DNA from: Clostridium beijerinckii
Lineage (GTDB): Bacteria > Bacillota > Clostridia > Clostridiales > Clostridiaceae
Assembly: GCF_036699995.1 (NCBI RefSeq)
Contig: NZ_CP144906.1
Location: 1,364,001 to 1,428,000, forward strand
Direction of reading: 5' to 3'
DNA: 64,000 nt
Shown here: positions 18,830 through 29,100 of the stretch, one piece after another
Layout of the letters: each line of letters opens with the position of its first letter
How positions within the stretch are numbered: the first letter of the stretch is position 1
Position numbers and translations under genes: made by a program
Notes under the pieces: model-generated
Database searches by the model: none
Seen by the model: only the letters and a program-made list of their open reading frames with translations
Told to the model about the DNA's origin: nothing

Positions 18830-18868
18830 AGTATTAGAGATAGGATATAGAGAGGAGATAAATAGATT

Positions 18869-19870
18869 ATGGACCTTATGAAAAAAATATGGACTGCAGC
18901 ACAATCAAATAAACAAAAAATTGTTCTTCCAGAGGGAAACGAGGAAAGAAATATAGCAGCTGCAGAAAAAATACAAGAATTAGGATTAGCTTACCCAATT
19001 TTAATAGGTAACAAAGAAGAGATAAATAATAAGGCAAAGGAATTAGATGTAAATTTATCAGGAATTGAGATTATCGATCCAAATGAATCAGATAAATTAG
19101 AAAAGTATATTGAAGCCTTCTATGAACTTAGAAAGACAAAAGGCGTTACAATGGAAAAGGCAGATAAAATAGTCAGAGATCCTCTATATTTTGGTACGAT
19201 GATGGTTAAATTAGATGATGCAGATGGAATGGTATCAGGAGCAATTCACACAACTGGAGATTTATTAAGACCAGGATTACAAATTATAAAGACAGCACCA
19301 GGGGTATCTGTTGTTTCAAGCTTCTTTATAATGCAAGTTCCAGGATCATCTTATGGTGAAGAAGGAACATTAATATTCTCAGACTGTGCAGTTAACCCTA
19401 ACCCTAACGAGGATCAATTAGCAGCAATTGCAATAGCTACTGCAGAAACAGCTAAGAATTTATGTAACATGGAACCTAAGGTGGCAATGTTATCATTCTC
19501 TACTATGGGAAGTGCTGATAATGAATTAGTTGATAAGGTTAGAAATGCTACTCAAAAAGCAAAAGAAATGAGACCTGACTTAGATATAGATGGTGAGTTA
19601 CAATTAGATGCAGCTATAGTTGGAAAAGTAGCAGCTCAAAAGGCACCAGAAAGTACTGTTGCTGGAAAAGCTAATGTTTTAGTATTCCCAGATTTACAAG
19701 CTGGAAATATAGGTTATAAATTAGTTCAAAGATTTGCAAATGCTGAAGCTATTGGACCTATCTGTCAAGGTTTTGCAAAACCAATCAATGACTTATCAAG
19801 AGGTTGTAGCTCAGATGATATTGTAAATGTTGTTGCGCTTACAGCAGTTCAAGCTCAAACAAACAAATAG
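18869..19870 (+). CDS. pta: Phosphate acetyltransferase
   Basis: Converts acetyl-CoA and phosphate to acetyl phosphate, the first step of acetate formation. The 333-aa single-domain protein has the family blocks KIVLPEGNEERN, DGMVSGAIHTTGD and DLQAGNIGYKLVQR. It lacks the DRTGG and P-loop N-terminal domains of long enteric Pta, as expected for Firmicutes. It is followed by ackA after 96 nt with no terminator. Codon choice suggests high expression. Confidence 0.96.
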   Translation: MDLMKKIWTAAQSNKQKIVLPEGNEERNIAAAEKIQELGLAYPILIGNKEEINNKAKELDVNLSGIEIIDPNESDKLEKYIEAFYELRKTKGVTMEKADKIVRDPLYFGTMMVKLDDADGMVSGAIHTTGDLLRPGLQIIKTAPGVSVVSSFFIMQVPGSSYGEEGTLIFSDCAVNPNPNEDQLAAIAIATAETAKNLCNMEPKVAMLSFSTMGSADNELVDKVRNATQKAKEMRPDLDIDGELQLDAAIVGKVAAQKAPESTVAGKANVLVFPDLQAGNIGYKLVQRFANAEAIGPICQGFAKPINDLSRGCSSDDIVNVVALTAVQAQTNK

Positions 19871-19966
19871 TAAGTATTATTTTTACAGATAATTTAAAGT
19901 AGGTTAGCTTATAGATTGTTAAAACAAAAATACAAAAGGTTTGAATGTTAAAAGGAGAGTAGAGTT

Positions 19967-21169
19967 ATGAAAGTATTAGTTATAAATTGTGGTAGTTCTT
20001 CACTAAAATATCAACTTATTGATATGAGTAATGAAGAGTCTTTGGCTCAAGGACTTGTTGAAAGAATAGGAATTACTGGGTCAATATTGACTCAAAAAGT
20101 TGAAGGAAAAGATAAATATGTAGTTGAAACACCATTAAAAGATCATCAAGATGCAATAGAACTTGTTTTAAAATGCTTAGTTGATGAAAACCATGGTGTA
20201 ATAAGTTCAATGGATGAGATATCAGCTGTTGGACATAGAGTTGTTCATGGGGGTGAAAAATACGCAACTTCAGTAGTAATTAATGAAGAAGTAATTAAGG
20301 CACTTGATGAATTTACAAAATTAGCACCACTTCATAATCCTCCAAATATAATTGGAATAAATGCATGTAAGGCTCTTATGCCAAAAACTCCAATGGTAGC
20401 AGTATTTGATACAGCATTCCATCAAACTATGCCAGAAAAAGCATTTATGTATGCTCTTCCATATGAATTATACACAGAAGATCACGTAAGAAGATATGGA
20501 TTCCATGGTACATCTCATAAGTATGTAGCAGGTGAAATGGCAAAATGGATGGATAAAGACATAAGCGATTTAAAGATAGTAACTTGTCATATAGGTAATG
20601 GTGTAAGTATTACAGCTGTTGATGGTGGAAAATCTGTAGATACTACAATGGGATTCACTCCATTAGATGGTATTATAATGGGATCAAGATCTGGAAGCAT
20701 AGATCCAGCAATAGTTACTTATTTAGTAAAAGAAAAAGGATATTCTATAGATGAAGTAAATGATACCTTAAATAAGAAATCAGGGGTTCTAGGTATATCA
20801 GGAATAGGAACAGATTTTAGAGATATTAGAAGTGCTGTGGAAAATGATAATGATCCTAGAGCATTACTTACAATGGATATATTCGGATATCAAGTTAAGA
20901 AGCAAATAGGTGCTTATGCTGCCGTAATGGGTGGTGTTGATGCAATTGTATTTACAGCAGGAATAGGAGAACATGCTCCAGAAATAAGATCAAGAGCTTT
21001 AACTAATATGGAATTCTTAGGAATAGAAGTAGATTTAGAAAAGAACGAAAGTCATAACATCGGAGATGGTATGGAAATTTCTAAGGAAACTTCAAAGGTT
21101 AAAGTAGTTGTAATACCTACAAACGAAGAATTAATGATTGCTAAAGAAACTTTAGAATTAGTTAAGTAA
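19967..21169 (+). CDS. ackA: Acetate kinase
   Basis: Transfers phosphate from acetyl phosphate to ADP, yielding ATP and acetate by substrate-level phosphorylation. The 400-aa ASKHA-fold protein has NCGSSSLKY (7-15), [31 protein letters not shown] and [13 protein letters not shown]. Length is standard. AAAGGAGAG precedes the ATG. With pta it makes a complete acetate branch. Confidence 0.97.
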   Translation: MKVLVINCGSSSLKYQLIDMSNEESLAQGLVERIGITGSILTQKVEGKDKYVVETPLKDHQDAIELVLKCLVDENHGVISSMDEISAVGHRVVHGGEKYATSVVINEEVIKALDEFTKLAPLHNPPNIIGINACKALMPKTPMVAVFDTAFHQTMPEKAFMYALPYELYTEDHVRRYGFHGTSHKYVAGEMAKWMDKDISDLKIVTCHIGNGVSITAVDGGKSVDTTMGFTPLDGIIMGSRSGSIDPAIVTYLVKEKGYSIDEVNDTLNKKSGVLGISGIGTDFRDIRSAVENDNDPRALLTMDIFGYQVKKQIGAYAAVMGGVDAIVFTAGIGEHAPEIRSRALTNMEFLGIEVDLEKNESHNIGDGMEISKETSKVKVVVIPTNEELMIAKETLELVK

Positions 21170-21194
21170 GGCATAATTGAAAAAATAGTAAGTT

Positions 21195-21238
21195 AACATG
21201 CTGATTGTTTTTATTTATAATTTATCAGCATGTTTTTT
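21195..21238 (+). terminator. Terminator after ackA
   Basis: Perfect 11-bp stem AACATGCTGAT (21195-21205) / ATCAGCATGTT (21224-21234) followed by T's. The rest of the spacer to the next promoter (21240-21389) shows nothing recognisable. Confidence 0.9.
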
Positions 21239-21389
21239 CAATAGCTTTCTACAATATATTTGGCTGTACTTCCTTTATAGAAGAAAATATATACGTAAAA
21301 GGGAGCAGTTATTATACATACAAATACACTTATATCACGAGCCTGCTGTTTTCTTTCATATGGAGAAATAGGAATTTATAATAAATTTC

Positions 21390-21418
21390 TTGACTTTTTG
21401 GCACGCAATTTATATAAT
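21390..21418 (+). promoter_or_regulatory. Promoter of yceD-rpmF
   Basis: Near-consensus TTGACT (21390-21395), 17-bp spacer, TATAAT (21413-21418). The leader to the yceD start is about 90 nt. Confidence 0.85.
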
Positions 21419-21515
21419 TAGTTGTGTTTGTTTTATAAATATATGTGCTAAGGAGTGAAAGAGGAAATATTATATAGTTTACATTAGTTTTATTATATAA
21501 TTATCCTGTGATTTT

Positions 21516-22022
21516 ATGAAAGTACAAATTTCAGATATTATTTCAGGTAAAGATAGAAGCAAGAAGATTGATTATACATTTGATGCACCACAATTTGATT
21601 TTGAGGGAGATATAATTAAGCCAATAAAACCTTGTGAAGTTGTTGGGAAGATCGCATCAGATGGGGATATATTAATATTAAATGCTAAAATCAAAACTGA
21701 TTTAGAAATGATATGTTCAAGATGTTTAGATACCTTTATCTATCCAATAGATATTGATATAGAAGAAAGGTTTACAACTAATAGAGATAGTGATGACGAT
21801 GAAGCTATTGTTGTAATGGATGATGTTTTAGACATCACAGAAATTGTTGAAAGTAGCATAATTTCAACACTACCTATTAAAAGAGTTTGCAAGAACGACT
21901 GTAAAGGGCTATGTCAAGAATGTGGGTGTAACTTAAATCACAACTCATGTTCGTGCCAAAAAGAAGATGTAGATATACGTTTTGAGGCCTTGAAAGGTTT
22001 GTTTGATAATAAGGAGGTGTAA
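21516..22022 (+). CDS. yceD: YceD family protein (DUF177), rRNA/ribosome-associated
   Basis: A 168-aa DUF177 protein. It shows CSRCLDTFIYPIDIDIEERF and the C-terminal zinc-type cysteines in CKGLCQECGCNLN. YceD is nearly always encoded directly upstream of rpmF, as here, and is linked in other bacteria to 23S rRNA accumulation. The ATG has no Shine-Dalgarno close by, while a strong AAGGAG lies about 60 nt upstream; a stop seven codons before the ATG excludes a longer form. Confidence 0.9.
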   Translation: MKVQISDIISGKDRSKKIDYTFDAPQFDFEGDIIKPIKPCEVVGKIASDGDILILNAKIKTDLEMICSRCLDTFIYPIDIDIEERFTTNRDSDDDEAIVVMDDVLDITEIVESSIISTLPIKRVCKNDCKGLCQECGCNLNHNSCSCQKEDVDIRFEALKGLFDNKEV

Positions 22023-22025
22023 TGA

Positions 22026-22208
22026 ATGGGTTGTCCAGCAAGAAAATCAGGAAAAGCTAAAGTAAAAGCAAGAAGAGCTCAAACTTTTAAAGCTAGTTTA
22101 CCTGGCATAGTTGAATGTCCACAATGCCACGAAATGAAACTTGCTCATAGAGTATGTAAAAATTGTGGTTATTATAAAGGTAAGGAAGTTGTAGCTTCTG
22201 AAAAATAA
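22026..22208 (+). CDS. rpmF: Ribosomal protein bL32
   Basis: A 60-aa protein with the basic N-terminus [18 protein letters not shown] and the zinc-binding [22 protein letters not shown] pattern (two CxxC pairs). It starts 3 nt after yceD, behind AAGGAGGTGTAATGA. Typical length. Confidence 0.97.
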   Translation: MGCPARKSGKAKVKARRAQTFKASLPGIVECPQCHEMKLAHRVCKNCGYYKGKEVVASEK

Positions 22209-22236
22209 AAGAAAGTCTTTATGACTTTCTTTTCTT
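22207..22236 (+). terminator. Terminator after rpmF
   Basis: Stem AAAAGAAAGTC (22207-22217) / GACTTTCTTTT (22223-22233) with a TTTAT loop and T-rich tail. It overlaps the rpmF stop codon. Confidence 0.85.
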
Positions 22237-22450
22237 ATATAAAGAAATATATATACATGTTGTGCTATTAAATTTATACTTAAAACTTCTTAGCGAAATT
22301 TTCATAGTTCTGAGAAATAACGATGTTTCTACTTTGGGTTTATTACCACATAAGTATAAGTTGAATAATCTTTATCTAAAAAAGAGAATATTCTATTTAT
22401 TAATTAAACTAATTTATTTATAATTAAAGTGGAAGAAGGGAGGTATTCAG

Positions 22451-23452
22451 ATGAAAATAGCTATAGATGGCATGGGGGGAGATAATGCACCTGTGGCAGT
22501 AATAGAAGGCTCTATTCAAGCTCTTAAGGCATATAATGATATCCAATTGTATATTACCGGTCCAGAAGAAGTTCTAAATCTAGAGTTAGCTAAATATACT
22601 TATCCCAAGGAAAAAGTTATTATAGTAGATGCAAAGGAAGTAATTTCACCTAATGAGCATCCTGTTATGGCTCTACGAAAGAAGAAAGATTCAAGTATAG
22701 TTAAGGCACTAAACTTAGTTAAAGAAGGAATTTGTGATGCTGTAGTATCAGGAGGCAGTACAGGTGCATTTTTAGCTGGGTGTACGTTGATAGTAGGCAG
22801 AGTTAAAGGAATAGAAAGGCCTGCTCTTGCGCCTATAATGCCGGGTAGACGTGGAAAGTTTATGATAGTAGATGTTGGTGCTAATGTTGATTGCAAACCT
22901 TCATTTTTGGTGCAATTTGCAAAGATGGGTAAAATATATTATCAAAAGGTTTTCAGTGTTGAAAATCCGACTATAGGACTTATAAATATTGGAGAAGAAG
23001 AAGAAAAAGGAAATGAACTTACAAAAGCTGCTTTTAAGCTTTTGAAGGAAGAGAGTTCTATAAATTTTAAAGGGAATATAGAGCCTAGAGAAATACCTAC
23101 TGGCGACACTAATATTTTAGTAAGTGATGGTTTTGTGGGAAATACAGCTTTAAAGATGTATGAAGGATCCGCTTCGAGTATATTAGGTATAATTAAAGAT
23201 GAGGTGCTTAAATCGTCGATTATATCTAAAATAGGAGTAGTTCTCCTAAAACCTGTGCTAAAAAATATAATGAAAAAGTTTGATTATAAGGAATATGGTG
23301 GAGCTCCGTTCTTGGGAGTTGATGGGATTTGTATAAAAGCTCATGGCAGTTCTGACGCAAGAGCGTTTAAGAATTCTATTAAACAAACTAAAATTTTCTA
23401 TGATAATAATGTATTAAAAGATATAAGAAATGAATTTTCTTCGGAAAATTAG
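22451..23452 (+). CDS. plsX: Phosphate acyltransferase PlsX
   Basis: Makes acyl phosphate from acyl-ACP for phosphatidic acid synthesis. The 333-aa protein has the N-terminal [11 protein letters not shown] motif, [23 protein letters not shown] and the [20 protein letters not shown] block. It lies just upstream of acpP, the usual coupling. GGGAGG precedes the ATG. FapR sites were not evident upstream. Confidence 0.95.
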   Translation: MKIAIDGMGGDNAPVAVIEGSIQALKAYNDIQLYITGPEEVLNLELAKYTYPKEKVIIVDAKEVISPNEHPVMALRKKKDSSIVKALNLVKEGICDAVVSGGSTGAFLAGCTLIVGRVKGIERPALAPIMPGRRGKFMIVDVGANVDCKPSFLVQFAKMGKIYYQKVFSVENPTIGLINIGEEEEKGNELTKAAFKLLKEESSINFKGNIEPREIPTGDTNILVSDGFVGNTALKMYEGSASSILGIIKDEVLKSSIISKIGVVLLKPVLKNIMKKFDYKEYGGAPFLGVDGICIKAHGSSDARAFKNSIKQTKIFYDNNVLKDIRNEFSSEN

Positions 23453-23532
23453 TTAAAATATATTGAAACTAATATTGACGATTTAAACAATATATAATAT
23501 TATCTAAATGTAGAACTTGGGAGGTGAAACAA

Positions 23533-23763
23533 ATGTTTGAAAAGATCCAAGCAATTATTGCTGATAAATTAAGTATCGATGTAGAAAGCGTTGTTATGGA
23601 AGCATCATTTATTGAAGATTTAAATGCGGACTCATTAGATATAGTTGAGCTTATAATGGCTCTAGAAGATGAACTAGATATGGAAATACCTGACGAAGAC
23701 GTTGAAAACTTCAAGACAGTTGGAGATGTTGTCAATTACGTAAAAGCTCATCACGAAGAATAA
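23533..23763 (+). CDS. acpP: Acyl carrier protein
   Basis: A 76-aa acidic carrier of fatty acyl chains. The phosphopantetheine attachment serine is S34 in [11 protein letters not shown] start at ATG 23533, 7 nt after GGGAGGTG; an upstream in-frame GTG (23524) lies inside that Shine-Dalgarno. Followed at once by a strong terminator. Confidence 0.97.
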   Translation: MFEKIQAIIADKLSIDVESVVMEASFIEDLNADSLDIVELIMALEDELDMEIPDEDVENFKTVGDVVNYVKAHHEE

Positions 23764-23764
23764 A

Positions 23765-23792
23765 ATAATCCCGCATCTTGCGGGATTTTATA
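23765..23792 (+). terminator. Terminator after acpP
   Basis: GC-rich stem AATCCCGC / GCGGGATT (23767-23774 with 23780-23787) and a T-rich tail, immediately after the stop. Confidence 0.95.
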
Positions 23793-24037
23793 TTTTACAA
23801 AGTGAGAACTAAATTTAAAATCATTTTAAAATAGATTTTAGTGAGAAATGTACTTTAGTAATATATTTGCGTACAAATGTTACTGTCTATGATAACGATG
23901 TTTTTAGTTGGAAATTAGGAATGAAAATCAATATAGTAACTAAAATATCAAATTAATAGTTTATTCTTGAATTTGTTATGTGTGACATACAGTAATAAGT
24001 TAGCAAGTTGAAGAATAAACTTCAAGGAGTGGAATAC

Positions 24038-24736
24038 ATGAATAGATATACACTTAAAGAAATAGAAGAAAATTTAGGGGTTTTTTTTAATAACCACACA
24101 CTACTAAAAACGGCTCTTACTCATAGCTCTTTTGGAAATCAATTTAAGGATGCGGAATATAATGAAAGACTTGAATTTCTAGGGGACTCAGTATTGCAGC
24201 TTTGTATTACAGAATACCTTTTTAATAATTACAAACATAAAACAGAAGGTGAGCTGACAAAAATAAGAAGCTTGATAGTTTGTGAAAATTCTCTTTACGA
24301 AATTGCAAAAAAGATAAACTTAGGATCTTATATTAGAATGAGTAAAGGTGAAGAAATTACAGGTGGAAGAGAAAGAATTTCAATACAAGCAGATGCTGTT
24401 GAAGCAATCATTGCAGCTGTTTATTTAGACAAAGGCATTGGTTTTGTAAGAGATTTTATATTGCTTCATTTTGAAGAGATAATAAATAAAGCAATAAATA
24501 ATGAAATAGTATTAGATTTCAAAACAAAACTTCAAGAACTTCTTCAAAAAGATGGAGAAGTAGCAATTCAATATGAACTTACAAAATTTGAAGGACCACC
24601 TCACAGAAGAAAATTTTTTACGAATGTAGTTATAGATAAAAAATTAATGGGTGAAGGTTCAGGCTATAGTAAAAAAGAAGCAGAACAAAATGCAGCTAAA
24701 CAGGCATTAGATATATTGGAAGGTAAACATGAGTAA
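24038..24736 (+). CDS. rnc: Ribonuclease III
   Basis: Double-strand-specific endonuclease for rRNA processing. The 232-aa protein has the RNase III signature NERLEFLGDSVL (43-54), a second acidic pair in QADAVEAIIAAVY, and a C-terminal dsRNA-binding domain (about 160-230, ending YSKKEAEQNAAKQAL). I start at ATG 24038 behind AAGGAG; a TTG at 24008 would place the Shine-Dalgarno inside the gene. It overlaps the next gene by 8 nt. Confidence 0.96.
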   Translation: MNRYTLKEIEENLGVFFNNHTLLKTALTHSSFGNQFKDAEYNERLEFLGDSVLQLCITEYLFNNYKHKTEGELTKIRSLIVCENSLYEIAKKINLGSYIRMSKGEEITGGRERISIQADAVEAIIAAVYLDKGIGFVRDFILLHFEEIINKAINNEIVLDFKTKLQELLQKDGEVAIQYELTKFEGPPHRRKFFTNVVIDKKLMGEGSGYSKKEAEQNAAKQALDILEGKHE

Positions 24737-25760
24737 AAATTATTATATAATACCGATATTTGTACCTCACGAAGGATGTCCGCATAATTGCGTATTCTGC
24801 AATCAGGATAGAATAACAGGTGTTGATGATGAAGAGGTTACGGCAAGTTCAGTAATTACCACAATAAATGATTATTTAGAAACTATAAAGAATAAAAATG
24901 CAACTATTGAAATTTCATTTTTTGGTGGTACATTTACAGGGATTAGGGAAGAAAAACAAAGGGAACTTCTAAAAGTGGCTAAGGAGTTCAAAGAAAAAGG
25001 CCTCATAGATAAAATAAGACTTTCTACAAGACCAGATTATATCAATGATTATATACTTACATATCTTAAAGAGTATGGAGTTGACATAATAGAGCTTGGA
25101 GTTCAATCTCTAAATGAAGAGGTGTTAAAAAAAGCTGGTAGAGGACATAGTGTTAGTGACGTTATAAATGCATCTAAATTAATAAAAGAATATAAATTTA
25201 TATTAGGGCATCAAATAATGCCTGGACTGCCAGGAGATACTTTTGAAAGAGATATAGAAACGACTAAGGAATCAATTAAGATGAATCCAGATATTTGTAG
25301 AATATATCCGTCTTTAGTTATAAAAGATACTCCAATGGAAAGAATGTATATTAATAAAGAGTATAATCCGTATTCTCTTGAAGAGGCAGTTAACGTAAGT
25401 AAGGTTATGTATGAGATGTATAAAAAGCATAACATCAATGTAATAAGAATTGGTCTTCAGCCAACAGAAAGCATAAATGAAGGAAAAGATATAGTGGCAG
25501 GTCCGTTCCATCCATCGTTTAGAGAATTGGTCGAAGGCAGTTTATTGTCAGATATCATTTTAAAAAATATGATGGAAGAAAAAATAGGAGTTCTATATAT
25601 TAACCCAAGGGATTTAAGTAAGCTTTACGCTAATAAGAAAACATATTTCAGTAAGCTTAGAGATAATGGGAAAATTATTGATGTAAAACAAGATGATGAT
25701 ATTGAAAGAGGTCATATAAAACTTTGTCTAAAAAATAGAGATTTAGATATAGAATACTAG
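24729..25760 (+). CDS. Radical SAM protein, Elp3/HemN-like
   Basis: A 343-aa radical SAM enzyme with CxxxCxxC at C17, C21 and C24 (EGCPHNCVFCNQ), SFFGGTFTG, RLSTRPDYI and ELGVQSLNE motifs. The fold is the half-barrel common to the Elp3 family, but the HAT acetyltransferase domain of true Elp3 is absent. The gene sits between rnc and smc in many clostridia. Its substrate is not known to me. It is translationally coupled to rnc. Confidence 0.85.
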   Translation: MSKNYYIIPIFVPHEGCPHNCVFCNQDRITGVDDEEVTASSVITTINDYLETIKNKNATIEISFFGGTFTGIREEKQRELLKVAKEFKEKGLIDKIRLSTRPDYINDYILTYLKEYGVDIIELGVQSLNEEVLKKAGRGHSVSDVINASKLIKEYKFILGHQIMPGLPGDTFERDIETTKESIKMNPDICRIYPSLVIKDTPMERMYINKEYNPYSLEEAVNVSKVMYEMYKKHNINVIRIGLQPTESINEGKDIVAGPFHPSFRELVEGSLLSDIILKNMMEEKIGVLYINPRDLSKLYANKKTYFSKLRDNGKIIDVKQDDDIERGHIKLCLKNRDLDIEY

Positions 25761-25781
25761 CGAGGGGAGACTCTCGCTTTT
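25759..25781 (+). terminator. Terminator after the radical SAM gene
   Basis: Stem AGCGAG (25759-25764) / CTCGCT (25773-25778) followed by TTTT. The stop codon overlaps the stem. Confidence 0.75.
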
Positions 25782-25785
25782 AATA

Positions 25786-25975
25786 ATGCAGATTATTGGT
25801 GACAAATTAAAACTTGAAAGTGATAAGTTAAAAGCTTGAAAGTTAATTAGTGACAAATTAAGGATGAAATTTTCTTAAGAAGATCTTTAATAAAGAATAA
25901 AAAGCCTGGGCTTTTTACCTTAATTTATTACTTATCATTTTTCACTTGTAACTTAGAAATCTTACGGCATTTTTA
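25786..25975. repeat. Spacer with imperfect inverted arms
   Basis: The left part (CTTGAAAGTGATAAGTT, near 25811) is partly complementary to the right part (CTTATCATTTTTCACTTGTAA, about 25930-25951). Between them is a small hairpin AAAAAGCC/GGCTTTTT at about 25899-25917. The layout resembles a worn MITE, and short direct repeats of GACAAATTAA are visible. No ORF. Confidence 0.4.
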
Positions 25976-26040
25976 TTAGTGAATTATTGATATTTAATAA
26001 GCTTTACTATAAACTAAATTATAATAAGGAGTTGTTTAAT

Positions 26041-26139
26041 ATGAAAAAAAAGACCAGAGAAAAAATGATGATTGCAATGACTATTTTTATTATAGTAATC
26101 TTTGTTGTAACATTATTACCTAGTATATTTTCTTTTTAA
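26041..26139 (+). CDS. 32-aa single-pass membrane protein, function unknown
   Basis: The product starts MKKKTREKMMIAMTIF and ends LLPSIFSF. It has a basic N-terminus (KKKTREK) and one hydrophobic helix (about 9-32), so an N-in membrane miniprotein is predicted. A good AAGGAG lies 9 nt upstream of the ATG, and the smc start follows 11 nt after the stop with its own GGAGAGG. Small one-helix proteins such as Prli42 have this shape, but homology is untested. It is below the size cut-off of most gene finders. Confidence 0.7.
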   Translation: MKKKTREKMMIAMTIFIIVIFVVTLLPSIFSF

Positions 26140-26150
26140 GGAGAGGACAC

Positions 26151-29100
26151 ATGTTTTTAAAATCTCTAGAAATACGAGGATTTAAATCTTTTGCTGATAA
26201 AACAGAATTAAAATTTAAACAAGGCGTTACAGCTGTTGTAGGACCTAACGGAAGTGGAAAGAGTAATATTTCGGATGCTGTAAGATGGGTATTGGGAGAA
26301 CAGAGCGTTAAGGTTCTAAGAGGCGGAAAAATGGAAGATGTAATATTTGCAGGAACGCAGTTTAGAAAGCCAGTGGGCCTTGCTCAGGTTTCGCTAACCC
26401 TTGATAATAGTGATGAAAAGCTCGCGACAGAATATAACGAAGTAGTTGTATCAAGAAGAATATTTAGATCAGGAGAATCGGAATATTTAATAAATAATTC
26501 AAAGTGTAGGCTAAAAGATGTAATAAATCTTTTTATGGATACAGGAATTGGTAAGGAAGGTTACTCGCTAATTGGACAAGGTAAGATTGAAGCCATATTA
26601 AGTGGTAAGCCAGAAGATAGAAGAAATCTCTTAGAGGAAGCAGCAGGTATTGTAAAGTTTAAAAATAGAAAAGAAGAAGCAGAGAAAAAGTTAAGCAATA
26701 CGGATGAAAATTTAGTTAGAATAAATGATATTCTATCAACTTATGAAGAGAGAATAGAACCCCTAAGGATTGAAAGAGAGAAGGCATTAGAATTTACTGA
26801 CTTATCTAATAATTTGAAGAAAAAAGAAGTATCGCTTATAGTACATACAATAGACAAAATGGAAGAAGAATTAAAAGGGTTTAATGAAGATTTAAATTTA
26901 AAAATTAAAGAAATTGAAGATAAGCGTAAAGAAGTGTCTAATTATAAGTCACAACTTAAAGAGTTAGAACTGAAAATAGAAAAACTAGAAAAGAAGAATT
27001 TAGAAGAAAAAGAGAAATATTATAGCCTAAAAGAAACTGTTAGTGAAGATGAAAAAAGTATAGAACTTTACAAAGAAAGAATTAAGAGTTTTGAAGAAAA
27101 GATTAATAGGAATAATTATGAGCTGGATGATATTTTAGTTAAGGTAAATCAGCTTAATGAAAACAAGAAATTATTAGAAAGCGAATTGAGTGAAAGACTA
27201 AAGGAACAAAGATTAAGAGAAGAAGATATAGTAAGTTTAGAAGAAAACAATATAAAAAGTTCTAAGGAACTTAAAAGTATAGATGAAGAAATAAAATCTC
27301 TAAGAGAAGGTGAATTTGAACTTTTAAGAAGTAACTCAGATATGAAGAATGAGATTACTATGCTAAATAAAGATCTTTCCCTAAGAGAAGAGAAAAAAGA
27401 AACCCTAAATTCGTCTATATCTTTTCTAGAAAATAATATTGTTATTAATTTAGCGACTTATAAAGATCTAACCAATGAAATTGAAAAGAATAAAGACAAT
27501 ATAAAATTGTTAAATATGCAAATAGTAGAGCATAAGAAAAAAATAGGTTCTCTATCAGCAAATTTAACTAAAAAAGAAAATGAACTTAGAGAATTAAGTG
27601 GGACTTTAACAAAACTTGATGCAAATAGATCAATGTTAGAAAACTTGGAAAAGCATTATGAGGGATATAACAGGTCAGTAAAATCTTTAATGGAATTAAT
27701 TCATAGGGAAAGAATTACGGCTGCAAATGATACTAAAGTCTTAGGTGAAATTTTCACTGTAGGTAAAAAGTATGAAGTTGCTATAGAAATAGCTTTAGGT
27801 GCTGCAATTTCAAATGTTATAACAAAAAATGAAGAAATAGCAAAAGTTCTTATAGGATATTTGAAAAAAAATAGTCTAGGAAGAGCGACATTTTTACCTT
27901 TAAATATTATAAAAGGAAAGAAGTTAGAACTAGATAGAAGTATAACTGAAGCTAATGGATATATTGGGATTGCAAGTGACATAATATCTTATGACAAAGA
28001 GTATAAAAATATAATGGATTATTCTCTAGGAAGAACAATAATCTGTAGTGATATGGACTGCGCTCTTAACATCGCAAGAATCGGAAAATATAATTATAGA
28101 ATCGTTACTTTGGATGGAGAAATCATAAATCCAGGGGGAGCATTAACAGGTGGTAGCATAAAGGGGAAAAATTCAAATGTTCTAGGTAGAAAAAGAGAGA
28201 TTGAAGAATTAGTATTAGACATAAGCAATAAAAAAGAGAAATATGAGGAATTGAAAATACTAGTTCAAGATATCAAGAAAGAAATACAAAACCTAGACGA
28301 GGATATGCTGAATAAAAGGGATGAAGTTCATGAGAAAAATATTGAACTTACAAAAAAGGAAAGTGAGATTAAAGGGTTACAATCTGATACGGACAAGCTA
28401 AAGAGAAATCTAGAAACTGCTAAAGAAGAAATAAAAAGAATAGCAGGTGAAAGAGAAGCTATTTTAGAAAAGATTAGAGCTAAAGAATCTGAAGTTCAGG
28501 TGATTGAAAGTGAAAATACAGCTAACAAGAGCAAAAGTATAGAACTGGAACAATTAATGAAAATTAAAGTTCAAGAAGTTAACGATAGCGATACTAAGCT
28601 TACAGAAATGAAAATCAGTAAGGCTAAGTTGGATGAGGCAATAGAAAATAAAAAGAATGAATTTTTAAGAATAGAAAAAGAAATTAAGGATTTAGAGATT
28701 AAAAATGAACTTTTAAATAATGAAAATGAGGAAAATAAAAAAAATATTGAAAGTTTAAATTTAGATATAAAGGCTAAGAATAAGAATATCGAAGAAAATA
28801 ATATTAATATCAGCAATTTAGAAGTAAACTTTAAAGATGATGAGATATTAAAAGAAAAGTTAAAGCAAGAATTTAAAGAAAAAGATAATGTAATAAGCGG
28901 CATTTTGGATGAAGTAAGCTTAAAAGAAATGGAAGTAAATAAGCGAGAAGTAATTAAAGCTAAGAAAGAAAATGATAGGGAGCATGTTTATAAGAAACTT
29001 AATGAAGAGTTAGAATTAACTTATGCAGAGGCATTAGATAAATGTGAGCCAGTAGTTGATGAGGAAGCTTTGAAACAAGAAATTTTTGTTACTAAAGGAA

